Shown here: positions 1-12,070 of the stretch, in pieces
Position numbering within the stretch: the first letter of the stretch is position 1
Layout of the letters: the number at the start of each line of letters is the position of its first letter
Source of the DNA: Penelope pileata
Taxonomy: Eukaryota > Chordata > Aves > Galliformes > Cracidae
Reading direction: 5' to 3'
Assembly (NCBI GenBank): GCA_013396635.1
Contig: WBMW01003911.1
Span: 729,724 to 793,723, forward strand
Length of the DNA: 64,000 nt
Translations under genes and position numbers: made by a program
The notes under the pieces: generated by a model
Told to the model about the DNA's origin: nothing
What the model saw: only the letters and a program-made list of their open reading frames with translations
Databases searched by the model: none

Positions 1-1770
1 GTTTTAAAAATATGGTTCGTGGTTTACATAAGGTATTTTTTTATATTATATTATAATGAAATGTAAAATAAAAAACCTTAAAAAGAGACTCTAAGCTGTT
101 CCAAATTTGCATAGTGAGGAGAGTGGGGAAGGAAAGACACAATGTCCAAATGCTGAGAGCTTAAGTGACAGCAAAATTGCTAAACATTCAAGCCCATAGG
201 ATTCTGTAGAATAACATGTACATACATTTACGATTGTCCCAAAGCCAAAGTAAACAGTACCTTTAGAGTTTTCATCTTTGGGCAAATGACTTTCTACACA
301 AACTTTGACACTCTCTTCATGGGAAGACTTCCTAGCAAGGTGACCAGAGGGTGGTAAGAGGACCTTATTTCTGTCAGTGTTATATCTTGCCATCAAGCTG
401 TGAAAGGTTTTAGTTTCATCAAAGTACTTTTCAGCTGGTAAAGTGTTATTTTTCTTTCATCTATGAATATAGTTTTACTTTGGTGCACTGGAGCTAAGAT
501 TTAATCCTTAAATTTCAAGAGCTTCATTACATAACCTGTGCTAGACTGGTGCACAGGAAATGTATTATTGCAACAGGTATTTGTTTAGATGAATTCTGTG
601 GTAACTATTTCAACTGAGCACTAAGCGACTAAGCTAGTTGGTTTAAAGCACTTCTGCAGTGCTTTGAAGTTTGAATGATATACAGCTATGCAAAACCAAA
701 GGATGGCAATGCTAATTTCTGCATTTCTCTTGGAAAAAATGTGCTGGCTGCTTAAGACTTTATTTTGAACAAATTCTTCTTTTTTTTTTTTTTAAGGACT
801 CAATGGTGAAATATATTACTAGTTTAAACAACATCTTGCTCCTTCTAGAATCATTTTTGTATTATTTCCGTCTTCACCTTTGCTGACCTATCTGTTCTAT
901 TACATGCTCACATCCTGCACAGCTGCGCTTTCACCATTTCAAAGGTGTGGTTCCTTACCCTTCCCAACTCTGCAGGGAAAAGATAAAGACAAAAAAATGG
1001 CTTAACGCCCAGGAAGGTCATTTAAAAATAAAGAATCAAATACACAATTATTATGACACTTACACAAGCAGTAAATATCACACCCTTCACCTTTTTCTCC
1101 ACCCTAGGACAAGGATCTGATTCCTGAGTAGCACAGCCTCTATACCACTTACACACGCATGAATACATTTAATGAATCTAATGGACAAAGAGTTCTTTTA
1201 CTCTGTTTCCTAATCCTCCTAAAGTATAAATGCAATAGAAATTACTTAAAGGCACACCTGGTGAAGTACCAGGTCTGTTTAAAAAACTATATTTTCAGAA
1301 CGACACACAAACAAACACAGCGAATCCTTTCCACACAGTGAAATATCGATGGTTATATGGATAATATGCCCAACTTGTGCAACAAAGACAAGGAGGGTAC
1401 TTCACAGAAATATATGCAATTAGATCTGGTTTAGTTGAATAAACTTCAAGATAATTTGCATATGAATTGAAGAAAGCTGTCACAAATAAGGAAAAATATG
1501 TCATAGTGAAAAGCTTCTAGTCTCATTCTAACTACAAAGCTTTAATCCAGATATGTCACACTCGATCTTATTTTGCTCAAGTGATTTTCTCAAAACACGA
1601 TATTAGATTCAGCATATTTAATAAGTATATTTACTAAGCAAAGTAACAGATATTGATAAAACAGAGAAGTGATGTTATGTCCTGTACTTTGAGCATGCTT
1701 TCCATTCCTGGAAAAGCCGCACACATGTCCGACACACCATCTATCTTTACAGAGCACAAACTGTCAGGGA

Positions 1771-1866
1771 CAGGAAAAGAGGTGTTCCAGGGTATTCCAT
1801 CAGCTTCTCTTTTTTCTGAGAAACCACACAAAGAATTACCAAACAGATCATTGATTTCAAACCAAA
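1771..1866 (+). repeat. Inverted repeat, left arm (96 bp)
   Basis: This arm begins CAGGAAAAGAGGTGTTCCAG and ends ATTTCAAACCAAA. Its reverse complement recurs at 2498-2594. The two differ by two substitutions (C/T in AAACAGATC, T/C in ATCATTGAT) and one base in a T run (6 against 7), about 97 percent identity. Outside the arms similarity stops abruptly, apart from a TGTCAGG motif just left of this arm that also adjoins the other one. Confidence 0.9.
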
Positions 1867-2213
1867 CAGAAGGAACGTAACTTACATAAGAAGATAATTT
1901 GCTGCACAGATTGTAATCAGGGAAGGCTTATAAACCTGTCTTGCATTACTCATCTTTTTAGACAGTAAAACAAGAAAAAATAGCAACTGTGTTCTTCTTG
2001 GTTTTATAAAATACTAAGCTCAATGACAGGGCAGTGAAAATAGTAAATCTGACCTTGATGGTGCTGTATTTCTGTAGTAAGGCCTGGACTGTGTGGTGCT
2101 TTTTACAAGTTCAACATTATGAATTCATGATTCTATACAAAAAAAATTTTAATTGGGAAAAATACCTCATGTTTGTAGAATAAAGCTTAAAAGAACACAG
2201 AGTAATCATTCTT

Positions 2214-2273
2214 ACACACACACACACAAAAAAAAAAAAGAAAGAAAAAGAAGAAAAAAAGAAAGAAAAAAGG
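2214..2273. repeat. CA microsatellite followed by A/GA-rich tract
   Basis: About seven CA units run into an A run and then a purine tract of A with scattered G. It lies between the arms of the inverted repeat. Confidence 0.85.
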
Positions 2274-2497
2274 TGATATTGATAGCATTAAAGTATCACA
2301 AATTTGCCTTATACATGGGAGCAAGAAGTCAAGATTAATGTCAGTGCCTGAGTCGGGTGAGCTGTCTGCAGGGCACCCGACAGTGCTGCTCTCCCAGTGC
2401 CAGTAACTCCCAGACCAGCACCAGAGGGCTCCAGATTTTAAGGGCAGACGAAGATGCTGTAAAGCTCTTTTCATATTTTTTGTTTTCCTCCCATCCC

Positions 2498-2594
2498 TTT
2501 GGTTTGAAATCGATGATCTATTTGGTAATTCTTTGTGTGGTTTCTCAGAAAAAAAGAGAAGCTGATGGAATACCCTGGAACACCTCTTTTCCTG
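2498..2594 (-). repeat. Inverted repeat, right arm (97 bp)
   Basis: This arm is the reverse complement of 1771-1866, begins TTTGGTTTGAAATCGATGAT on the plus strand and ends CTTTTCCTG. The 631 bp between the arms are unrelated sequence including the CA/A-rich tract. No clear target-site duplication flanks the pair, so a DNA transposon with long terminal inverted repeats is possible but unproven. An inverted local duplication fits equally well. Confidence 0.9.
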
Positions 2595-5500
2595 ACAACG
2601 GACCAGCAGGCAGAAAAGCTCCACCACCTTCACGCTATTTACTGTTTTCTTGCTGAGTATAGAAAAGATTTAAATAGTGGCACTTACAGATCAGAGTGTT
2701 TGTGTGTTAAGTGCCCTTTCTGCTGTGCCAAGGAGCGAAACAGTCTCTTACTTGCATGTACTGCTACCAACATGCTTATACCAAACTAACAATTATTCAT
2801 GTATTTAATTATTGAAAAAATGGGCTAGCTACAGAGACCACAGATCCTGGCCCTAGAAATACTACACCTTTCACTATAGTTATTGATGACGTGCTGAAAG
2901 GCGGCCACATCTTCTGAAAGTCTGCAAATACATTCATCTATTTAGTGCCTCAAATGTACTGCAAGAACTTTGCATACACAGGTCCCAAAAGGGAACGGAC
3001 AGGAATGCAGTCACTCACGGGAGAGTGATCCATGATTGGATTCATACGCACTTAATTATAACTGCATGGAAAAACAATCCAAAAGGATTTTTATCAAGTT
3101 CAAAGGATTAAGATGTTCAGATACCACAATGATATCTACAGTATAACATTGTGATTGGTAGATAGGTAAATAGAACGAAAAGCGCGCCCAAGAGCGCTTT
3201 GGTGATTTAGTCTGATGTATTACTTCTGCAATTACAAAAACAGCAGGAGATCATTAAATTCTCTGGTAACCAGACACAGCATTCTTAGTATCATAGTACT
3301 ACAAAGGCTCTTTACTGGTATTTTATCATTACATTTTCTTCCTACAACAGGAATAAAACCACAAAACTGACATTAAGCATGAATTCTGTGGAAAAAAAGT
3401 AAAAAGTGTCTTAGGGCTAGTTTATGCGGGATAACGCCATATCCAACAGCACAGTTCTGCAGCTTAACTAAAGCATCTTCCTGTTAACAATAACATGCCT
3501 CCCCTGAAACACGTTTTGTAAAACGGTGCAGTGCTGAATAAAAGAACACTTCTGGTCAGAGGGATGTGCTTGGGTGGAATACATTAATCACGTGGTTGGT
3601 ATTAGTCACTGGGTTAACTAATGAGGATGACTCAACTACGAGCTCGCATACAGCATTGAGTATTCAGTGCTCTGGTGAATGCTTACTTTAGTGAGCCTTA
3701 AGTAAAACAGCTCCTCTGAAATGCACCCCTATTTGCTGAAAGTAGTTAAACATTCCCCATATTCAAGCAAAGCTTTCAGACGAGATCAGAAACTATATTC
3801 ACCTATAGAATGTAATTCTTTTTAGAGTAAAAACTCACATGTACAAAGTTGATGAAGGCACTTCTTCCATCTCCTTTCAGTGACTTTATACAAGAAGGAA
3901 TTTAATCTTTCTCATTGGATATCATGCTTACTTATGCAAACACCAGGTCTGAAGAAGGTGATCGAGTCCTTTGTTCTTGGAAGAAAACTTTACAGAATTT
4001 TTTTCTGTAATACTTACAAATAGTTTACTACATATATAGAAATTATATTTGCACCAAAAAGGACATTATATTTCAAGGAGAATCTACTCCCTGATATTCT
4101 CCAGTACTAACAGTACTGCCATCAACTTCAGCAGGGCAAGAATATCAACTACGCCCTTTGTAGGTGCTGACTAAGTGATACTACTCTGTGTGAGCAACAA
4201 ATTTGTCAAAAGCAGCAAAACACATGGGTTGCACACACTTCAGCATTCTGGTTGCAATTATATGTGCTCCAGTCCTTTGGAATTAAAAATTAATCAGTCC
4301 AATTGTTCTGCTGGTACCAGTTAACAGGAAGAAAGATCAGAAATCATGCTCCTAGAAGAGGCACGGGAATATGCTAGTCTAGTATGGCCAATTTACTTAG
4401 ACAAATTCTCAGTGTCTTAACTAACTAAACATAACTGCTTGAATAAATAAAATAACATATCCTGAAAGAGAGAAAAGGCAAGGGCAGGTAGTATTGACAT
4501 AATGACTGTTTTATCTGTCAGGAGGAGGGACATCTACCTTTGCAAGTAGCTGTGGCCTTCTGTAAACTAGATCACAGTTGATAATTACATGCCATCATCA
4601 GATATGTTGCCCTGAATAACTCTAAATTATTGTGAATTAAACCAGATGGGCACTATTTTATGAGTAGGAAATATAATTAATATTACTGGATAAATTACAT
4701 GAATCATGTTAAATTTTATTCTTCTGAATTCCTTGGTCACCAGACAGCTGTTCAAGCTACTTTCCCAGTTTATGTGAATGACTAGATACTAGAACTGCTA
4801 TTAGGTATAACCATCATACTGCATGAATCCTTTCTCAAGAAAAATATTTCTTCATTCTTTCCACCATGATGTTAAAAGTGCGAGAACCATTTAATGAGTT
4901 TAAACACTATCTAATGAGTTTAAAAGTAGTTTATTAGAAGGAATTAGTTTGCGTTGGATGAAATGCAAAACAATTCTTACAAAGAACAGGTTCTAGAATG
5001 GACTGAAATACACAAATTGCTAAACTACCTAGCACAGTTGTACATGGATTATAACTTTACCCTTCCGAGAACATCACAAGATAGTCACCTGTTCAGATGA
5101 CTATGTGTGCTGAGCACTGCAGCTAAACTTACTATCCTGTGGCATTATTTTCACCACTGTGGGGGTCAAAGAATATTACTCCTGTCAGAACACAATAACA
5201 AACAATCACATTTGGTTTTGGGAGGATATCTTACTCTGTACTTCTATATAATGTTAAGAATTGTCTGGCACTGAATTTACTGAAATTCTGATTGTACCCA
5301 ATTTAAATTGGCATGCAATTTCAGTTAAATTCATTTTCTGAGCTTTCAAGGGACACAGATTTTTGTTTCTGTTTATTTTAACTGCTGCTGGAATTGGTTA
5401 ATTAAAAGGATTTAAAAAATCTTAATACTCTAAACAGAGCAAACTGGTTCTGAATTATTAAGCAACATTTTAAATGCATTTAAATAACCTTAAGTGACTT

Positions 5501-8500
5501 AACTGCCACCTGATCCTAAGCTCTGGCTCAGAAAAACAAAATGTGAAATACTGTAGAAGTCTTGGCTTACCAGGGCTTCCAGATACAGTAAATAAAAAGC
5601 TTACGTCTCTCATGCAGTGTCTGCAAAATGCATTCTCTCAAACACATAACTAATGCTCCACCTCGAGGAGAAATGAGCAGAAGAATTTGTAGGCTGCAGC
5701 TTTGATTTTTCAGAAGAAATTAGTAAAGCTCAGTCTTTGAAAAACAGATTTTCAAATGAGATGGACTTTTGAGAGCATGCCAGGATCTCACTTTCTGATG
5801 CATACCACAAAACTTTCACAAATGTATCATTAATCCTTGAAGCACCAGTTTGGGTTCCTTTGTTCTGCACGTTTTAACTGCAGTTTCAACTAGAAATGGT
5901 ACACTTCAGCTTCTTTTCTACCCTGTGGTCAAATGCCCAATCCACAACACACTGAAGAGTTTCAGGAAGACTTCTGCAGGTCTCCATTGAAGGAAGTAAG
6001 GAACTGATCAATCAGAAGGTCTACAGGATGCTGGGAGAAGACAGATCCTGCAGAAAGCAGGTTAAGAGGACTCCTGAAATTAGTGTTTGGGAAGACTTTT
6101 AAGAGAAAGAGACTTTCAAGAAAAACTGAATGAGAAGGTTGATGAAGCACAGTAACATGCTGGGTGTAAGCTCTTTTTTGTTGTAGTTGAATACATTTCG
6201 AACATCAGAGTGACTGTTGGAAGAAAAATAACTGTAATTCTAAAATCAGCACTTAAATTTAAACAGCACATACATTTGCTTCCATAAAGCCTTTGCAGGT
6301 GCATGTAAGAAATAAGGCAAAGATCTTGCCATACAGCTTTTTACTCAGGAAGATGTGCCTGCCAAACATTTTCAAAATTAGAGGTACAAATTACCTGCTG
6401 ACACAGATTTACTAGTGTGGAATACGCTTGTTGGTATGGTATGCAGTTCTGCCTTGGTTAAGGCACTGAGAAAGGAGGTGGTTAATATCTAATTTCAGTG
6501 CTAGTAGAAAGAACAACATAGTCAGTGACAAAGACCCAATAACAAGTTGCTGCATGTGCTTAAATGCTTTGGAATGTCACTGCTGCTTTAAAAACTACAA
6601 GTAGTGCCTAGAAAAGGTTAATCTGTGTATTTACTCATGTGTAGAAGTTTGTATTTACAGTAGGGTTATGATACCAACTTTAAGTTAGCTAAGGATATCT
6701 GTGTAAGCAACTGGAACATAGAACTAAGAACAAATGAATTTTTATTTACCAAAGAAGTAAAAATACTTCAAGAACATTGTATCAGGACTGATGGCTTTGA
6801 AAAGCATATTTCAAAACACAGGTTAGAATTGTTCTGACAAGTTTCCCACAAGAAAATGCTGATTTGATTGAAGATAATCCCCTTGTTTAGAGAAAACAAA
6901 CACTTGTGGGACTGTGTATGTCGTTGTCATATAGATTGTGTGAGAATAAAAATGATTAACTTGAGAAGAAATGTTCTCATCTAACCACAGCAAAAAACTC
7001 TGCGAAGTAATTCCGGTTACTTCAAAACTTTTTTTTTTCCAAAAATGTTATAGTTTAAGTATGAAAGGAAAATTCAAATGCTATTTTTTTTCTGGAGTAC
7101 AAGCATCACAAGCACTCTGTTCTTTCACAGATTTCAATGGATGTCTGTGACATATACGGCAGAAGGGTCTTGTCAGCTTACAGTGCATTTTTAAGAGGCT
7201 GTATATCATGAAGCCTAAGGCAACAAATGTACTGTTAAGCATACTTCCAATGCATTTGTCTTTTTTTTTTCATTTGTTTAAACAAACAAACAAAACTCTT
7301 CTCTCTGTGGACTTGCACAATTCCAGTTTTCCAAGTCTGTGGAACAAGGCAGATGTCATTTATGGTTAGCAAACCCCTGGGGATTACTTTGTGTCTGTTG
7401 TAGCTCTGGTGGTCACAATGGCAACCGGATTCATACACTGTCACTGAGTCAAACCAGCATGAATCATTTATGCTACTCCTCAGACACGGCATTATTAGGT
7501 TGGAATCATAGCAAAAAGATGGCAGGGTCTTGCTTCTGATGCAACAGACCAACAGCTCTGTATCCTGCCATAAAATACTCCTTTCTTTGCCTCAGTGATT
7601 CCTCCCTTGGAGTTTCACAAATTTACTGAAAGTACCATCCCACTTTAATATAATGGTCTTTTTCCTTTTCCACTCATTTTTTAATCGTTCTCATTTAAGC
7701 CATCTGATAAATTTTTGAATTCACAGATGAATAAAATAAACTGTGATTATGATTGTGATGTGATTGTGTACAGATGCAGCCAGTCTAAACAGCAAGGTTT
7801 TAAACTGGAAAAATAAAAATTTTAGAGTAATGTGTTTTTAGTTTTTTTGTAATAAATTTGTACTAAGGCATAAATATGTTACAGGTAGGGAGGTACGACT
7901 CACAGAATATTTTAAATACATGAGAACATTTCTCGGACTGTAAAAGATTATTTTTCTTCTGTCAAGTAAACCGAATGTTCAGTAATACTGGAAACACAGA
8001 TGACTTCTAGTCTTTGGTTCCACTGGAAATGATATCACATGCTTAAGGAGTAAAGTTAATTAGTGATTAATGAGATTCTCTAAATGCTTCTTCTCAGTCT
8101 GACTGATTAAAATTCTTGATATAAGACGAGGTGGAAGAAAAGCTGCAAGCACTACAATTTTGTTTACAGAGTTATGCCAAGAATCTTCAGAAATCACATC
8201 CACTCTCAAGGTCATAGCTTGTTAACAACATTACTTTCTTCCTTTTGGAGTACTTGTATCACTTGAAATAGCTTACAAATAGGATGATCAAGCAATAGGT
8301 TGGTGTTACAAAACAGTACTGTCAACATGCCAATCAGAGCCCTATTCCCAGAGAACTTCCTCCACAGGCCATGATGAGAAAGAAAATGGAAAAGCAATCC
8401 AGATACTGAGTTCCTTTGTTGAAAAATGGCGTAGCCAGTCACCTGGAGATTCCCTCAGCCCACAGCTGTCCCCAGCCTGTTTGCAGTACTGGAGGCAGTA

Positions 8501-9359
8501 CAGCCAAAATCTGCTGTGCACCACCCATCACTGCCTTGCTCAGTTCTAGTCACCTCTGTATCACCCATTACCTTCTCCTTTTACACAGCACCTCCTCTTA
8601 CTGCTACAGAGTTGGACCCACTGACTTTTACCCTTGCTGTAACAATGACTAGATAAGAAATGAAAGTTAAATTGCAATACAGCAATCAACAACATAGGCA
8701 TAACTTGAGGGAAATCAAATAATCAGCACATAAATATCTGTTGATAAACCAACAGAACTGGATTTGCTTTTGTAAGCAGTAAGCAGTATTGACTTTGAAA
8801 ATCAGTCCCAGCAAGTACATCACTAGAATTTGGAGGTAGGAGGTATAAATGATTACTTGGTTGTATGATGTAACAGGTGGATGAATAATTCATCACAGTG
8901 TACTGATTAGCTCGTAACCATTTATTATCTGACACTGTGCCTTCCTCCTGCTCATGACATAAAATTGCAACAAAATGGCAAAAACAGAATGACCACAAAT
9001 GCCAGTAACAGACCTAAACAGAATACTAATGTTGATGCTGTTTCCTTTGAAACAGGAAGCGAGCAATGCTGGCTCAATCTCAAGAGTACACAGACATTTT
9101 TCACTGAGTGTGATCCACAAGTTGTTTGTTTCAGAAATGGTGCATTTTTAAAAATGTCACTGGAAACAGAAGTTGTAAAGCAATTTTGTATGTAACATGA
9201 CAGCATTGTTAGGTTAGCATCTGACTTGCTCACAGCCACAGAGCTTGGCATCACTTTAACTTACTCAGGCATATATTTATCTTCTATGCTACACCATACT
9301 GGTCATCTAAACATACACAACTAAGTAGTAGATTATTCTTGGAAGGCATATTTACTCAC

Positions 9360-9575
9360 ATCTCTCCTCGGAAAGGTGCCCAGAAGCTTGTATTCTTCCC
9401 AAGGATATCCCTTGGAAGCCACAAAATCAAAGACAACCTGCAGCTTGCTGCTGGCCAGGAAACGTCGCTCAAAGAATTCTCCGCTGGGTGTCCGAATACG
9501 CAGCTTACTGACTGACTCAGTGCTCTCCTCTTTCGGTTCTGGAGGCAAAGACTGCTCAAGAGAGAGCCTGATAGC
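9360..9575 (-). CDS. FAF1: FAF1 coding exon, UBX domain (residues 552-623)
   Basis: This 216-nt exon, phase 0, is the longest in the window and encodes 72 residues. It starts AIRLSLEQSLPPEPKEES, carries SKLRIRTPSGEFFERRF as the first UBX strands, then FDFVASKGYPWEEYKLL and ends GTFPRRD. The UBX fold is ubiquitin-like and binds the N domain of p97/VCP. The TFPR loop, whose Phe and cis-Pro insert into the p97 pocket, is intact at 618-621. Acceptor TTCCTTCCTCAG and donor GAT/GTGAGT are strong. About 27 more residues (the last strands, mammalian start VTQLDP) must come from a further exon. I did not find it between 1 and 9359, and reading straight on past the donor meets stops. Confidence 0.97.
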
Positions 9576-10489
9576 CTGAGGAAGGAAAAATAACCATTTA
9601 GGTTGCAGTATTAACAACAGAAAAAAAGGATAGAGAGCTTTTCTGTTTATGTATTACAGAATTTCAAGATATGCCATAGTGTTCCATAATTGTGCTTTAT
9701 ATCTCAATGACAAAATCATTTTTATTCATTCCTTAATAACAGCCCACCAGACAACTAATTAAAATAAATCCTTCTTTATAACACATATTATTAGGTCTAC
9801 AGTTAATGCATGATGGGGATAAGTAATTTAATCATTTGGCAGAAAGCCTTGAAAAATTTGAAAGAGAATAATTGTCAAGTGGCCAATTGCTTCCTTAAAG
9901 GGTATAAATTAAAAGCAGTAGAAGTATTTATTTAAATGTACTTAACAAACTGCATTCCTCTTAAATAGAGTAACTGACTATTTGCAGCAAAGACCCTTAT
10001 TGGCAGTTCAGAATAAAAAGAAATATACGTAAGAGATTTACTATAAATAAATTAAAACACTGCTAGACATAATTAATACCATGAAGATGCATTAGATGTT
10101 CAAAGTATTAGATATCCAAAGTATACACAAAAGTTGGAACAGTCAGAGAAGGAAACTGAGAGGACAAACATGGGAGCTTCAAGATTTTGAGAAGGCCATT
10201 ATTTGCAGGATGACTCAAGCACAGGTGTGCACATCTTCTGAAACGACTTGCATGCAACCAGGCAGCACTGGAATGACCAGGTGACACTACAAATCTAAAA
10301 ATGTGTATGCTTGTCTTCCTGATGACACTGTGTATATTGCTGATGTTAAGATTTTAAGAGCAAAACCAAGTCTGTATTCTGTGCCTCCAGGACTTACAAC
10401 ATTAACATTTGGATTAGAATTAAAAAACAAAACAAAACTAAATAAAACAACAATAAAAAGTCCCCAACAACAACAAAGAGTTTAGGAGT

Positions 10490-12070
10490 GTTTCGATGTT
10501 GTAGAGCTCAATGCTGGGAAGGATAAGGTCGAGTCCCTATGGGTAAGGATCAGGGGGAAGGCTAACAAGGTTGACATCCTGGTAGGAGTCTGTTATAGAC
10601 CACCCAAGCAGGATGAGGAGACAGATGAAACATTCTACAAGGAGCCAGCAGAAGTCACACAATAGCCCTTGTTCTTGTAGCAAACTTCAACTTACCCGAC
10701 TTTCACTGGAAATACAGTACAGGACAGGGGAAGCAGTTTAGGAGGTTCCTGAAGCACACAGAAGATAACTTCCTGACACAGCTGGAAAGAGAGCCTACCA
10801 GGGGAAGCACCCCACCACACCTGCTGTTTACAAACAGAGAAGGACTGGTGGGAGACATGGTGGCTGGAAGCCATCTTGGGCATAGAGACCACAGAATGTT
10901 CTTGATTCTTGGTGAAATCAGGAAGGTCAACAAAACTGCTACCCTTGGACTTCCAGAGGGCAGACTTTGAACTATTTAGGACACTGGGAGAATCCCTTAG
11001 GAGTCAGTCCTGAAGAGCAAAGGGGTGCAGAAAGGCTGGACATTGCTCAAGAAGGAAATCTTAAAGGCGCAGAACAGGTCATTCCTGTGTGCCGTAAGAC
11101 AAGCCACTGGGGAAGATGACCAGTCTGGCTGAACAGGGAGCTTTTGCTGAGAATCTGGGCAAAAAAAGAGTTTACCATCTTTGGAAGAAGTGACAGGTGA
11201 CTCAGGAAGAGTACTGAGATATGTAGAGAGAAAATTAGAAAAGCAAAAGCCCAGCAAGAACTTAATCTGGCCACCACTGTTAAAGATAAAAATGACCTTA
11301 CAAACATATTAACAACAAGAGGAGAACCTAGTAGAATCTCCATCCTTTACTGGATTGTCTGGGAGCACTACAATCAAGGATGAGGAACGGGCTGAAGTCC
11401 TGAATGCCTTCTTCTGTCTTTAATAGTCAGATCAGTTATCCTCAGGGTACTCAGCTCCCTGAGTGGAAGACAAGGATGGGGAGCAGAATAAATCCCCACA
11501 ATTCAGGAAGAAACAGTTAGTAACCTGCTACTCGGCACTGGTGCGGTTGCACTTCAAGTACTGTGTTCAGTTTTGATCCCTCACTACAAGAAAGACATTG
11601 AGGCCCAGGAGTGTGTCCAGAGAAGGGCAATGAAATGGGTGAGGGGTCTGAAGCACAGGTCTTATGAGAAGAGACTGAAGGATCTGGGATTGTTTAGTCT
11701 TGAGGAGGCTCAGGGGAGACCTTATCACTCCCTACAACTCATACAACTGTCTACAACTCTCAACAAAGGAGGCTGTAGCGAAGAAGGGCTCATCCTCTTC
11801 TCCCAGGTGTCCAGTGATAGGACGAGAGGTAGTGGCCTCAAGCTGCGCCAGGGGAGGTTCAGGTTGGATATTAGAAAAAATTTATTCTCTGAAAGAGCAG
11901 TCAGGTATTGGAACAGGCTGCCCAGGGGAGTGGTGGAGTCACCATCCCTGGAGGTGTTCACAAGGACAGATGTGACACTAAGGGACATGGTTTAGTTGGC
12001 ATGGTGGTGATGGGTTGATAGCTGGACCAGATGATCTTAAAGGTCTTTTCCAACCTTAATGATTCCACAC
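10490..12070 (+). mobile_element. CR1 LINE copy with central deletion, sense on plus strand
   Basis: The left part (about 10490-11500) matches the endonuclease C-terminus and linker of CR1 ORF2. It includes a degraded form of VGVCYRPP (about 10580), FNLPDFHWKY (about 10690) and a segment encoding LFTNREGLVG with HRDH (about 10830-10890). At about 11530 it jumps directly to the far C-terminal part, with HYKKDIEAQECVQRRAMKWV and LKLRQGRFRLDIRKN. The reverse-transcriptase core expected between is missing. It ends in the typical CR1 tail, GATCTTAAAGGTCTTTTCCA then CCTTAATGATTCC. Stops and frameshifts (for example near 11715) make it non-coding. It inserted antisense to FAF1. Confidence 0.9.
11573..11995 (+). 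pseudogene. Remnant of CR1 ORF2 C-terminus
   Basis: A 140-codon open stretch inside the CR1 copy. It holds the conserved CR1 C-terminal words QRRAMKWVRGLKHRSYEKRL, LGLFSLEEAQ, GGCSEEG, SQVSSDRTRG, LRQGRFRLDIRKN and WNRLPRGVVESPSLEVF. The stretch between LGLFSLEEAQ and GGCSEEG is out of register, since RRLRGDLITPYN is read in another frame, so it is a decayed fragment and not a host gene. Confidence 0.88.

Larger units (their letters stand above)
1..9359 (-). other. FAF1: Last FAF1 intron, incomplete
   Basis: AT-rich intronic sequence with no recognisable exon on either strand. It contains the inverted repeat at 1771-2594, a CA/A-rich tract at 2214-2273, short T runs near 779, and small local repeats. 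The terminal FAF1 exon was looked for on the minus strand and not seen, so it presumably lies left of position 1. Confidence 0.75.

Noticed and set aside
2187..2633. 148-codon minus-strand open stretch
   Set aside because: It consists of one arm of the inverted repeat plus the translated CA/A-rich tract (a run of Phe), so it is an artefact of repeats.
3179..3200. Small hairpin AAAGCGC/GCGCTTT as a possible RNA gene
   Set aside because: A 7-bp stem with an 8-nt loop is too short and has no box or flanking structure of a known small RNA class.
1..9359. Terminal FAF1 exon (about 27 residues and stop)
   Set aside because: Searched by eye on the minus strand for the expected LDPNKSLLEV and LFPQETLFLE words. 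Nothing similar was seen, so none is reported.
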